Below, in pieces: positions 19,113-27,971 of a stretch of 64,000 nt of DNA (within the stretch, counting starts at the first letter, position 1; every line of letters begins with the position of its first letter). The notes below the pieces were generated by a model, which saw nothing but the letters and a program-made list of their open reading frames with translations, searched no databases and was not told the DNA's origin. The translations under genes were made by a program, and so were the position numbers. Source of the DNA: an uncultured Nitrospira sp. (GTDB lineage: Bacteria; Nitrospirota; Nitrospiria; Nitrospirales; Nitrospiraceae); assembly GCA_902500995.1 (NCBI GenBank), contig CABVSR010000013.1, forward strand, positions 1-64,000. The letters are read 5' to 3'.

Positions 19113-21668
19113 CTAACTCACATCTCCTAAAGCCAACTTGCCAGTCCAGCGCCGAGCCATTGCCGCCTTGACCGCCTGATGCTGGGGCAGGGTCAAGCCT
19201 GGGTCCCGGCTCACCATCGCGAAGGCCTCTTGTCTGGCCAGCTCCAGCAACGGCGCGTCGCGGACGAGATTGGCCGCCCGGAATTCCGGCAAGCCCCATT
19301 GCCGCAACCCCAGGAATTCTCCCGGACCTCTGATCCGGAGATCTTCCTCGGCAATGATGAATCCATCGTGTGAATTCACCAGCGCCGCCAATCGTTGTTG
19401 GGCAGTGGAGACATTGGCGTCAGGCTTTCCGTCAGGGGTGACTCTCGGCCTGACCTCCCGCGGAAGATACGACGCCATCAAGATGCAGAAGGATTGATGC
19501 GTTCCACGCCCGACACGCCCGCGCAATTGATGGAGCTGGGCCAGTCCGAACCGTTCCGCATGTTCGATGACCATGATTGTTGCGTTGGGCACATCAACCC
19601 CCACTTCAATGACCGTCGTGGCGACCAGAATCTGAATCGCGCCGGCCTTGAAGGCCGCCATCGTACGCTCTTTTTCAACCGTGGGCATCCTGCCATGTAA
19701 GAGCCCGATCTTTGCCTGCAGAAAGATCTCGCGCTGCAGCTGCTCGGCCCCTTGTATGGCCGCCTTGAGATCACTCTTCTCCGACTCCTCCACCAACGGG
19801 TAGACGATGTACGCCTGGTGCCCAGCCTTCAGCTCGTCTCCGACCAGCTGCCACGTCTTGTGGCGCTGGCCCTCGGAATAGCGCATGGTCCGGACCGGCT
19901 TGCGACCCGGCGGCACCTGATCGATGACCGATACGTCCAGATCTCCATAGACGGTCATGGCCAAGGTGCGCGGAATGGGCGTGGCGGTCATCACCAGCAC
20001 ATCCGGGCGGTAGCCTTTCTCCAGCAGGGTCTTTCGTTGCAGCACACCGAACTTGTGCTGTTCGTCGACCACCACCAGGCCAAGCTTGGCAAACCCCACG
20101 CGCTTTTGAATGAGGGCATGTGTCCCGATCGCGACCTGCGCCTCACCCGATGCCAACTGCCTCAGCGCGGCATGGCGATCCTTCGCCTTGCCGCCGCTCG
20201 TGAGCAACAGGGTTTTGAACCCGACCGCCTCCAGCAGAGGTCTGAGGTTCAGATAATGCTGCTCCGCCAGGATTTCGGTCGGGACCATCAACGCTGCTTG
20301 ACAACCGGAGCCACAGGCCATCACCAAGGCATGCAGCGCCACAACGGTCTTCCCCGATCCGACATCCCCCTGCACCAGGCGATTCATGGGTCGCGACGCC
20401 GCCATATCGGTCTGGATTTCGTGCCACACCCGCTCTTGGGCGGCCGTCAGGGTGAAGGGCAAATTCTGCGCAAGCTGTCTCAGCTGCGTCACATGAGGAT
20501 TGAATCGAACGGGTTTGTGTTCTGCTTTCACCTGCTGTTGCCGGAGCACCAGAGCCGTCTGGAGCAGGAACAATTCCTCGAAGGCCAGTCGGCGATGGGC
20601 AGCCGTTACGCCGCGGTCAAGCGTCGCCAGGTCTACGTCTGGCTGTGGAAAATGCACCTGCTGAATCGCCTCGCCGATAGGCGGGAAGCGATGCCGCGCG
20701 CGCACGGACAAGGGCAGAGCGTCCTGCATCTCCGCGCCATACTCGGCCAGCAAGCCCTGGATCAAGATGCGCATCTGGCGAGAGGTCCATCCTTTCGTCT
20801 CGTGGTAGATCGGAACGATCCGTCCCACGTGGAGCAATTCATCTTCCTGCCCGCTCAGCACTTCAAATTGCGTCGGCTCCAGCCGCAGATCCATCCATCC
20901 ACGCCGACCGGCGACTACTCGTCCGGCCATCATCACCCGCGCTCCATCCTTCAACACGGCTTCCAGATAGGGTTGGTTAAAAAAGACGGCGTGCACCGTT
21001 CCGGTGTCATCCTGAACCGTCAGGTCGAGAATCGACAGCCGGCGAGACCGTGCCTGCGTGGCTTCCGCTCGAGTGATGCCTCCGCAGATACACTGCGTGA
21101 CGCCTGGCAACAGTTTCCCGATCGGGGTGATGGTCGATCGATCGTCATACCGCCAGGGCAAAGTCCACAACGCCTCTTCGACCGTCTGGATGCCGAGGCG
21201 TTTCAAGAGCAACGTTCGCTTCGGACCTACCCCTCGAGCAAACTGAATCGATGCTTCTAAAGTAGGCGGCGCGGACACACTCGTACCGGCAGCGTGAGCA
21301 GGATGACTGGCCTCTGACCTATCGACGCGAGAAGGACTCGTAGATGAGCCGGCTTGAAGGCGGCGGAGAATTTGAAGCGCTTGCGTCAGTCGATGTTGCT
21401 GTTCAGCAGACGTGAGCCCTGCGTGAAAATCGACGAACAGATTCCGTAAGGAAAGCAGATCCATCTCGAGCCCGCGAGGATGGAGTCGCTCACCGAGCGC
21501 GCCAATCACCTGGTCCGATACAAAACGGTCCAGGTTTTTTACTGTCGGGAGATGAGCATAGGCATCGCGGCACGCGAATTCGATGGGTCTGGCCACTCGT
21601 TGCAGGAATGCTCGAAAGTGCTCCTGGGACTCAGAGGAATCTGACTCAGAGGAATCAGGACGTGGCAT
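19113..21668 (-). CDS. recG: ATP-dependent DNA helicase RecG
   Basis: Branch migration helicase acting on stalled forks and Holliday junctions. After an N-terminal extension of about 130 residues comes the wedge OB-fold (about 150-300), then the helicase motor with Walker A (GDVGSGKTVVALHAL), DEQH box (VVVDEQHKFGV), motif III (TATPIPRTLAMT) and motif VI (QLRGRVGRG). The C-terminal region ends with the EDLRIRGPGEFLG block. About 850 residues, longer than the roughly 690 of E. coli because of the N-terminal extension seen in several other phyla. The start at 21668 (MPRPDSSESDSS) is a choice; 21707 is also open. Confidence 0.95.
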   Translation of the reverse strand: MPRPDSSESDSSESQEHFRAFLQRVARPIEFACRDAYAHLPTVKNLDRFVSDQVIGALGERLHPRGLEMDLLSLRNLFVDFHAGLTSAEQQHRLTQALQILRRLQAGSSTSPSRVDRSEASHPAHAAGTSVSAPPTLEASIQFARGVGPKRTLLLKRLGIQTVEEALWTLPWRYDDRSTITPIGKLLPGVTQCICGGITRAEATQARSRRLSILDLTVQDDTGTVHAVFFNQPYLEAVLKDGARVMMAGRVVAGRRGWMDLRLEPTQFEVLSGQEDELLHVGRIVPIYHETKGWTSRQMRILIQGLLAEYGAEMQDALPLSVRARHRFPPIGEAIQQVHFPQPDVDLATLDRGVTAAHRRLAFEELFLLQTALVLRQQQVKAEHKPVRFNPHVTQLRQLAQNLPFTLTAAQERVWHEIQTDMAASRPMNRLVQGDVGSGKTVVALHALVMACGSGCQAALMVPTEILAEQHYLNLRPLLEAVGFKTLLLTSGGKAKDRHAALRQLASGEAQVAIGTHALIQKRVGFAKLGLVVVDEQHKFGVLQRKTLLEKGYRPDVLVMTATPIPRTLAMTVYGDLDVSVIDQVPPGRKPVRTMRYSEGQRHKTWQLVGDELKAGHQAYIVYPLVEESEKSDLKAAIQGAEQLQREIFLQAKIGLLHGRMPTVEKERTMAAFKAGAIQILVATTVIEVGVDVPNATIMVIEHAERFGLAQLHQLRGRVGRGTHQSFCILMASYLPREVRPRVTPDGKPDANVSTAQQRLAALVNSHDGFIIAEEDLRIRGPGEFLGLRQWGLPEFRAANLVRDAPLLELARQEAFAMVSRDPGLTLPQHQAVKAAMARRWTGKLALGDVS

Positions 21669-21832
21669 CCTGTGCGGGATCCTATCATAGGCGGGCTGGC
21701 GGCTCAACGAAGGTCGGGTGAACTAGATGAAGCGTCCCACCATCAACCTGCGCCGGCTTTTGCGACTTTCCTTGGCCCTTTACCACCTCGATGCTAGAGT
21801 CATTTCGTGTAGGACTCACGGAAGGATCTCCC

Positions 21833-23275
21833 ATGTATCGACGCAATATTAAGCATATTCTCGGGCCATTGGCCCTGCTGATTGCTGTTTTCGTCTTTTA
21901 TCAGACCTGGCTCAAACCGCGCTATTTCCACGACGTGCCTGCTGCGCCCCCACAGATCATTGAACAAGACGTGCCCGCCTCTCCCGAAGCCGTTGCGCGC
22001 CCGCCGCAAGCCGCTGCGCCTGAAGCGAAGCGATCCCGCACCATCGATCCGGTCAGCATTCCGGTTCCCCGGCATTCTGAATTGCTTGGCGCAATTCACG
22101 ACGAGCTTGAGAAGCACAATATTACAGCCGCGGAAGCAAAACTCGTGGAACTCCCCGCCTCGATCCTTTCGGAGTCCGCCACCAAGCGCCATGTGGCGAT
22201 CTTGTGGAATAACCTCGGCATTCTTCAGGAAAATGCCGGCGGAACCGAAATTTCCGTCAAAGCGTTCAAACAAGCCGTGATGCTTGATCCACACAATCCA
22301 GTGGCCCACCTTAATCTTGCGCACGCCTACTGGGGACTGCGGGATCCGGGTCTGACGGAGGAGTTCTTGCGGAAGGTGTTGACCTTGTCTCCCGATGAGC
22401 CGTTCCCGCACGTTGCCCTCGCAGACCTCCTCCAGGAAAAAGATCGCCTTACGGAAGCGGCCAAACATCTGGCGCAGGCCAAGGATCGTTTGAAAAGGGA
22501 CCCGGGGCTTCAATCGTACGTGAAGGTCGTGACCGCCAAGGTGCATCGCGCGGAAAATGCCGAAGAGAAGTTCTCCACACATAACAGCGTCCACTTCACG
22601 GTCAAGTACGACGGTAATCAGGACCCCGAGACCTGGACCACTGTGCTCGACATTCTCGAGACGGCCTATCGAGAAATCGGCCAGAAGTTCAATTTCTTTC
22701 CAACCAAACCCATTATGGTCGTGCTGCATACCAAGGCCCAGTTCCAAGGAGCCACCGGAAGCCCAGTATGGGCGGACGGGTTATTTGACCCTGTCCTCGG
22801 GCGCATTCAGATTCCGAGTCAAGGCGCCGCAACGGATCGCGCCTGGCTGACACGCGTACTCCGGCATGAGTTTGTTCATGCGCTGATTCATGAGGAGTTG
22901 GGCGCGAGGGGTGGAGCGATTCCGACGTGGCTCAATGAGGGGCTGGCCATGCAGTTGGCCAGTGACTCCTGGCAGGAGATCGGGAGCATGCCGCCCGGAG
23001 AACAGAACTTGCTCCCACTGGCGGCCCTCGAGGGAAGTTGGGAAAGTTTACCGGCTGAAACGGTGGGCGCGGCTTACATGGAAGCGAATGCCGCCACTCA
23101 CTATCTCATCGAACGATTCGGCATGCACAAGGTTCATGAACTGCTTCTTCATCTGAAGGCCCGCCAGACCATCGCTGCCGCCATGCAGGATCGTCTCCTG
23201 CTCTCCTATGAAAGTTTCCAGCAACAGTGGGCGGAAAGCCTGGGCGCCACCATATCGGCGCCCAAATCCTCATAG
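21833..23275 (+). CDS. Membrane-anchored TPR protein with peptidase MA-like (gluzincin) domain
   Basis: The start at 21833 follows GGAAGGA and gives MYRRNIKHILGPLALLIAVF, a single N-terminal anchor. After a proline/alanine linker, TPR-like helices occupy about 75-235. A metallopeptidase domain carries HEFVHALIHEE (HExxH-like zinc site) followed by TWLNEGLAMQLAS, in which the Glu of NEG is the third ligand, the gluzincin/peptidase MA pattern. It probably acts in the periplasm on unknown protein substrates. The last 6 nt overlap the convergent gene on the other strand. Confidence 0.82.
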   Translation: MYRRNIKHILGPLALLIAVFVFYQTWLKPRYFHDVPAAPPQIIEQDVPASPEAVARPPQAAAPEAKRSRTIDPVSIPVPRHSELLGAIHDELEKHNITAAEAKLVELPASILSESATKRHVAILWNNLGILQENAGGTEISVKAFKQAVMLDPHNPVAHLNLAHAYWGLRDPGLTEEFLRKVLTLSPDEPFPHVALADLLQEKDRLTEAAKHLAQAKDRLKRDPGLQSYVKVVTAKVHRAENAEEKFSTHNSVHFTVKYDGNQDPETWTTVLDILETAYREIGQKFNFFPTKPIMVVLHTKAQFQGATGSPVWADGLFDPVLGRIQIPSQGAATDRAWLTRVLRHEFVHALIHEELGARGGAIPTWLNEGLAMQLASDSWQEIGSMPPGEQNLLPLAALEGSWESLPAETVGAAYMEANAATHYLIERFGMHKVHELLLHLKARQTIAAAMQDRLLLSYESFQQQWAESLGATISAPKSS

Positions 23276-24232
23276 AGATCGTCGCGCCGCTGGATAGATG
23301 CCGGCCTCATTCGCACGGGTCGGATGCCAGAATGGAACCGCATGGGGATAACCATTCGTCTCCGGCTCGCTGTCCGCACCATCCTGACTGTGATCGATTT
23401 CTTCGAACGAGTCCTCCCATAACAGAATGCCCGAACTGCGATCGTAGGTTCGCACAACCAAATCGAAAATGTGCCCGATGGGTTGACCCATCGCTGTGAC
23501 CGAACGGTTCCTGTATGACACCCCCACGCGGGCCGGTTCTCTTCGATTCCCCGGCGCAAACTGATCTTGCCACACAAGGTTACCGGTAAGAGGATTGACC
23601 GCCCGCACAGAAAAGAGGGATTGGAATGCTTGTGGAGGGTGATCTGCGGCGGGCACTGCGAAGGAAACATGTGGAATAATCGTCGCCTTCACTTTCGCCG
23701 ATTCGCCTTCGCTCACTTTGAGCAAGTGCAATTGCCCCTCCCAGAGAAATCTTCCCGTTTCCGCGTCATACACCCTCAGCATGAATTTTGAGTTTCCCTG
23801 ACTGTCGACACCGATTCCTCCTGCGAAAATGCGTCCCCTGTTGCCATCAGTTTCAGCAGCCCCTTCTTCCTTGACGCTCACGTCGAATGAGTCCTCCGAG
23901 AGTACGGCGCCCGTCGGCACATCGTACGTACGAACCATTATTACCGACGATCCTGCAGCCTGAACACCGAAGCCCGCAGCCAACACCGGTGAATGATCGC
24001 CCGGCACCTGCGCCACCGGCTCGACAATCGACCCATCTCTCTTCCCGCTTCCGGTTGAATGGTATGACGCAGCCATGGAAAACCCCGGGACAAAAGTCAC
24101 TAACACGATTGACCACACGATCAGACGCAACGACCGCCAGATGTCCACATGGCTCAGCTGAATCGATGTTGCGGCCCTGCGTGATTTGTCGCTTCGATAC
24201 CCGCATCTTTTACGATCTGTGTGTAGGGTCAC
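23270..24232 (-). CDS. Exported protein with YDxxTGxxLWE repeats
   Basis: A GTG start at 24232 is chosen because AGGAGGT lies four bases upstream and because it places a hydrophobic segment (about 32-50) as a signal/anchor. In the 320-residue product four segments repeat the pattern V-R-YD-TG-LWED (YDVPTGAVLSED, YDAETGRFLWEG, VNPLTGNLVWQD, YDRSSGILLWED), spaced about 55-65 residues. This is reminiscent of PQQ-type propeller blades, but four such units are too few for a full eight-bladed propeller. Function unknown; probably extracytoplasmic. Confidence 0.65.
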   Translation of the reverse strand: MTLHTDRKRCGYRSDKSRRAATSIQLSHVDIWRSLRLIVWSIVLVTFVPGFSMAASYHSTGSGKRDGSIVEPVAQVPGDHSPVLAAGFGVQAAGSSVIMVRTYDVPTGAVLSEDSFDVSVKEEGAAETDGNRGRIFAGGIGVDSQGNSKFMLRVYDAETGRFLWEGQLHLLKVSEGESAKVKATIIPHVSFAVPAADHPPQAFQSLFSVRAVNPLTGNLVWQDQFAPGNRREPARVGVSYRNRSVTAMGQPIGHIFDLVVRTYDRSSGILLWEDSFEEIDHSQDGADSEPETNGYPHAVPFWHPTRANEAGIYPAARRSL

Positions 24233-24420
24233 GTGAACCTCCTGATGAGGCGGATTGTCACGTGAGGAAGGATTTGCGGTAAATGACTCACCTGATCTGG
24301 TTGCCCCCTCAAAGGATGGGCGGGCACATGGCATGGTCGTCCATGAGTGACGCCTGGCGCGAAACCCAAGAACGAGTCCGAGCGCTTGCGACAGAGAGGC
24401 GCTCGGGCTATAGTGCCGCA

Positions 24421-24828
24421 ATGCACCATACGCGTTCGGTAATCGTGCTTTTTGTCGCCCTCATTGCCTTGGAATGCGTTCTCTTCGGGATTGAATCGAA
24501 TTCCTCACTGACGACGATCAAAAACGGTGTCCTGCTGGGATTTCTATTTGCATGTCCCGTGCTTCTCATTGGCGGGATGATGTTGATCCGTCAACCATGG
24601 ACTATGATGGTGGCGGTCATCTATAGCACGATCGCCCTCGCACTGGACCTCGCAACGATCGTGCAGGAAGCCAGTCAACCATCACCACGCATCACCTTCC
24701 TGATCCTGACCCTAGGAAGCAGCCTGCTTAATTTTCTTATCATGGTCCTTGGAGGGCGTTGCCTCCTCACCTTCCAGCCTCGGGCTCGGCCTGCGGAGAG
24801 CCATCTTCCCAAGCTTCACCTCCCCTGA
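24421..24828 (+). CDS. Small integral membrane protein
   Basis: A 135-residue protein with about four hydrophobic helices (residues about 5-25, 35-55, 62-85, 93-115), starting MHHTRSVIVLFVALIALE. No family recognised. An open frame extends further upstream, but the added residues have no hydrophobic or conserved character, so the ATG at 24421 is preferred. The following 280 bases, to the next gene, show no convincing gene. Confidence 0.6.
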   Translation: MHHTRSVIVLFVALIALECVLFGIESNSSLTTIKNGVLLGFLFACPVLLIGGMMLIRQPWTMMVAVIYSTIALALDLATIVQEASQPSPRITFLILTLGSSLLNFLIMVLGGRCLLTFQPRARPAESHLPKLHLP

Positions 24829-25107
24829 TCATCGTAGTCGGCCTAGTAAGTATCTTGAATCCTCAGCCAGTGGGCATCTCCCACGCTTGACTACATGAAA
24901 ACATGGCAACTTTTGGCAAAAATTTTGAACTCGAGCATGTTTGTTGCGGAAATAGGTGCCGGCCGGCGAGGAGGCTGTATTCCAGTTCTCGCAACTGCGC
25001 AAATAGAGAGGGCTGCAGGATTCAGGGAACAGCGAGCACTGGAATGGTCACTAAGGCGGGATGGGTGTCTGAAAGGAACGGAAACGTCAGGACCCGATTC
25101 GCGAGGA

Positions 25108-25539
25108 CTACGACTTAAAAAGATTCTGGCACCAGCGCACGGCGGAAAGAACATCTTCATAGCGATCAAACTCGACCGCCTTCAGGAACGTAATCGCGAC
25201 ATATTCGTCGTTCATATCGGTCCGCTCAGCGAACCCCGCCTTGAGGAGAGCGGGACGTTTCTTGGATACCGCTGGGCCCAGGAAGTACTTGGCTTGTTTT
25301 GCCACTTCATCGGTTCCCAAATCCTCGGTCGTCCCGTCACACATCAAACTCTTCACATCATCCATGGCTATTCCATGCTGACAGAGTAATTGACCATCCG
25401 ACCGCAGCTCCAGGACCCATCCATCGTCGCCCAAATCGAGGACGAGAGCCCCTCCCGGTTCCAGCTCATAGAATTCGGGAACGTCGGCGCGAAGCTTTGC
25501 ACGAGCCGCCTCCCAGGCGTGAAGAGCCGCAGTACTCAT
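25108..25539 (-). CDS. Conserved hypothetical protein
   Basis: A 143-residue soluble, acidic protein that I do not recognise. It begins MSTAALHAWEAARAKL and contains a beta-rich stretch (GALVLDLGDDGWVLELRSDG), a possible small alpha/beta fold. Its ATG overlaps the TGA of the upstream TPR gene (ATGA, 25536-25539), so the two products are probably made together and may interact. Confidence 0.7.
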   Translation of the reverse strand: MSTAALHAWEAARAKLRADVPEFYELEPGGALVLDLGDDGWVLELRSDGQLLCQHGIAMDDVKSLMCDGTTEDLGTDEVAKQAKYFLGPAVSKKRPALLKAGFAERTDMNDEYVAITFLKAVEFDRYEDVLSAVRWCQNLFKS

Positions 25540-26360
25540 GCGCGCGACCGCCTGGGTTGGGGCGTGGGATCTTCAGCATCCAGGCGAGCTCGCAGACTTT
25601 CTAGCCGGGCGATGTTTTCGGCCAATTTCGGCAGATCATATTTGCGATCCATACGCACGACTTGCTCCAGCATTTCCACCGCGAGGTGTAATTGCCCCAG
25701 ATCTTCGTAGCATTGAGCCAACACGTACCTCGCCCCTCCGGTCCGGAGTTCATCACGGCTCCGTTCGGCAATTGATTGACTTGTTTGGCAGCAGGCAATG
25801 GCGTCTTCATATCGCTTTTGTATCGCGAAGGTCCGACCCATCATGCGCCAGGCATCCGCGACGCCGCCTTGGTTATTCAGGCGACGCATGAGAACCAGCG
25901 ACTGTTCGTAATATCGAAGCGCGTCATCACACTGCCCGGTTTCTCGAGCCACCAAGCCGAGATCGGAAAACAACACAGCCTTGCCCAATTCATCATGCAC
26001 GCGAGTCATAATATCGAGCGCTTCGAGATAATACGCTCTGGCGCGGTCCCATTCACCAGCGTCCGCACGGAGATTGCCCAGATTGGCCAATGTTGTCCCG
26101 ATGCCTTTGTCGTCTCCCAGGACTTTTTGCAACTCCAGGACTTCTTGATAATAATTTTGCGCGGAGTCGCGGCGGCCGCTCACGGCGCAAATGTTTCCAA
26201 GATTCCCCAACGTGGCGCTCAGCGCGCGATGGTCGCCCGTCAAACGGTCACACTCCAAGGCTTTTGCGTAACAGGCATAGGCGTCCGTGTAGTGGCCTCG
26301 AGCAAAATGCTCATTGCCCTGGCGATTCAGTTCTTCCGACAATCCGTTTCGAAGCGCCAT
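25536..26360 (-). CDS. TPR-repeat protein
   Basis: A 274-residue protein made of six or so tetratricopeptide-like repeats of about 40 residues (G-A-YYQEVLEL, G--LANLGNLRADAGEWDRA, YYLEALDI and so on), of the type found in LGN/Rapsyn-like scaffolds. No signal peptide. It should act as a cytoplasmic protein-binding scaffold. It is translationally coupled to the small downstream gene and follows the MBL-fold gene by 6 nt. Confidence 0.8.
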   Translation of the reverse strand: MALRNGLSEELNRQGNEHFARGHYTDAYACYAKALECDRLTGDHRALSATLGNLGNICAVSGRRDSAQNYYQEVLELQKVLGDDKGIGTTLANLGNLRADAGEWDRARAYYLEALDIMTRVHDELGKAVLFSDLGLVARETGQCDDALRYYEQSLVLMRRLNNQGGVADAWRMMGRTFAIQKRYEDAIACCQTSQSIAERSRDELRTGGARYVLAQCYEDLGQLHLAVEMLEQVVRMDRKYDLPKLAENIARLESLRARLDAEDPTPQPRRSRA

Positions 26361-26366
26361 GATTCT

Positions 26367-26963
26367 TTAGACCTGGAGCGCATGCTCCACCGCCTGCTTG
26401 GCTCCTACGGTGATGCTAGCCCCATCACCCACGAGAATCGAGTCGAAGTGATATTTCAACAACCGGCGAAGGCCCTCCTTCGCCTTCGCCACGTCCGCAT
26501 ATCGTTCGGAGGGCAGCAGACTCAAGGCCCCGGCTGGTTTCCCGATCAAGGCATCTCCGACAATCAGCAGGCCTTTCCCCTGTTGAATATAGAGCGCCGA
26601 CTCCCCCGGAGACTTCTGATCCTTTAGCTGTATCACCCAAATACCGCCGGGCAGAAGCTCTCCGTCCTTGTAGGTTTTTGACGGCTTGACGTCCATGTGA
26701 GGCGCATCGGCCTCGGGTACCTGCAATTGGCAGCGGAATTCCGCCTGGCAGGTCTCTGCCTCGCGTATATGGTCGCGGTTCGTAACGATAATATAATCCA
26801 ACCCTCCCTGGCGCCTGATAAGGGTACTCACATCGGCCGTCATCGGCGGGGGATCGATGAGAATCTTGTGTTCACCGACCGTGAGAAAGAGTCCGTTGAA
26901 ATCGAGTTGTTTTTCTTCGGAGAACCAAGACCATTGCCACACGCCAGGCAGCAGCTGTTTCAC
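26367..26963 (-). CDS. Metallo-beta-lactamase-fold protein with degenerate metal site
   Basis: A 198-residue protein with the strand order of an MBL fold: WQWSWFSEEKQLDFNGLFLTVGEHKILIDPPPMT, then DYIIVTNRDHIREAE in place of the usual THxHxDH, and later LLIVGDALIGKP, the strand that normally carries the bridging Asp. The first two zinc-ligand histidines are missing (TNRDH), so hydrolase activity by the classical two-metal mechanism is doubtful. It may have become a binding protein or use one metal. It lies between a TPR gene and a small gene on the same strand. Confidence 0.65.
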   Translation of the reverse strand: MKQLLPGVWQWSWFSEEKQLDFNGLFLTVGEHKILIDPPPMTADVSTLIRRQGGLDYIIVTNRDHIREAETCQAEFRCQLQVPEADAPHMDVKPSKTYKDGELLPGGIWVIQLKDQKSPGESALYIQQGKGLLIVGDALIGKPAGALSLLPSERYADVAKAKEGLRRLLKYHFDSILVGDGASITVGAKQAVEHALQV

Positions 26964-26985
26964 GCGCTTTCCCTCACTGTGGACA

Positions 26986-27225
26986 TCACAAAGTTGAAAC
27001 CGCCGCCTGCAAGGTTTTGATCATCTTCTCACGAATGCCGGCCTCTGTCGGAAGATCAATGATATCGTCCTCTGATATCGTCAGAAACTTCCGGTTTGCG
27101 CCTTTGGTGAGGGAGATGAGAAACATGCTGTTGGTCGGTTTTGTCGGAATCACCACCTCAACGCCTTGGTCAATGCCCTTGATGACTTCAAGAAACGTGA
27201 GTTTCCCCTCTTCCCATTCGTCCAT
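26986..27225 (-). CDS. Small conserved hypothetical protein
   Basis: A 79-residue protein. The start at 27225 (MDEWEEGKLTFLEVIKG) is chosen because GAAGAGGA precedes it and because longer frames overlap the upstream gene. Acidic N-terminus, then strand-rich VEVVIPTKPTNSMFLISL and a C-terminal helix. No family recognised. It sits 17 nt after the TlpA-like gene and is probably in the same transcript. Confidence 0.6.
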   Translation of the reverse strand: MDEWEEGKLTFLEVIKGIDQGVEVVIPTKPTNSMFLISLTKGANRKFLTISEDDIIDLPTEAGIREKMIKTLQAAVSTL

Positions 27226-27242
27226 GAATCCTCTTCTCCCTG

Positions 27243-27785
27243 TTACATGAGGCCTGGTCCGCCAGGCGCAGAAGCCAGGAGTTTCTCCACCTCCTGAAGA
27301 ATGACCTCGGCTCCGGCCAGTTCCATATTGCCCACCCGCTGCCATCGGATCACGCCACGCTGGTCGATCACATACACGTTGGGAATAAATTTACCGCCAC
27401 CATAGAGTTTGTCCGTGATCTTGTTCGGATCAAGGAGATATGGATAGGAGACTTTCACCGGAAATGCGCTCAGGAACTCGCCCACGTCTCGCTTGGAGTT
27501 ACCCGATGAATTGATACCGACGACCGCAACATTTTTTCCGGCCACCGCCTCATGAACCTTTTGCAGATTTGTTCCTTGCATCATGCAGGGATCGCAAATA
27601 TGAAAGAGTCCCAGAACCACGACCTTCCCTTTTAACTGTTCGAGTGAAAGAGGATCTCCGGTGATTGAAGTGAGTGCGAAAGCGGGCGCAGGCTCCCCCA
27701 CCTTAAAAAATCCAGCAGCAACGGCCACATGGGCTGCCGATACAGGGAAGAGAACCAACGCAAGTATGATCAGAACCCGTTTCAT
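27243..27785 (-). CDS. Exported thioredoxin-like (TlpA/AhpC-TSA) protein
   Basis: A 180-residue precursor with an N-terminal signal peptide (about 1-24) and a thioredoxin fold of the TlpA/ResA/peroxiredoxin group. GEPAPAFALTSITGD is the usual N-terminal strand, and Cys64-Asp-Pro-Cys67 the redox motif (CDPC). FIPNVYVIDQRGVI is the cis-proline region. It may serve periplasmic thiol reduction, for example in cytochrome c maturation; a peroxidase role is less likely because of the CxxC pair. Confidence 0.85.
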   Translation of the reverse strand: MKRVLIILALVLFPVSAAHVAVAAGFFKVGEPAPAFALTSITGDPLSLEQLKGKVVVLGLFHICDPCMMQGTNLQKVHEAVAGKNVAVVGINSSGNSKRDVGEFLSAFPVKVSYPYLLDPNKITDKLYGGGKFIPNVYVIDQRGVIRWQRVGNMELAGAEVILQEVEKLLASAPGGPGLM

Positions 27786-27971
27786 CAGCGCCTCCTTTCG
27801 CAGGACAAGCGAGAGAGCAAACCGCTTTCTTCACTCGTCGATCCCTTGCATGAACTATTGTGACTGATCATGCTGGCATCCTAGCACGCGATTTTTTTCA
27901 GGAGCAACCACTTCGCAGGGAGGACTGCAGGCTGGCAACGAAGTACCTGTCAGGACAAGGCCGGATCCCTA

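Noticed and set aside
19752-21260. 500-codon open frame antisense to recG
   Set aside because: Typical high-GC antisense shadow; recG motifs are unambiguous on the other strand.
24829-25107. Possible small genes in the gap after the membrane protein gene
   Set aside because: Frames found are Cys/Arg-rich translations without start signals; one is antisense to a real gene.
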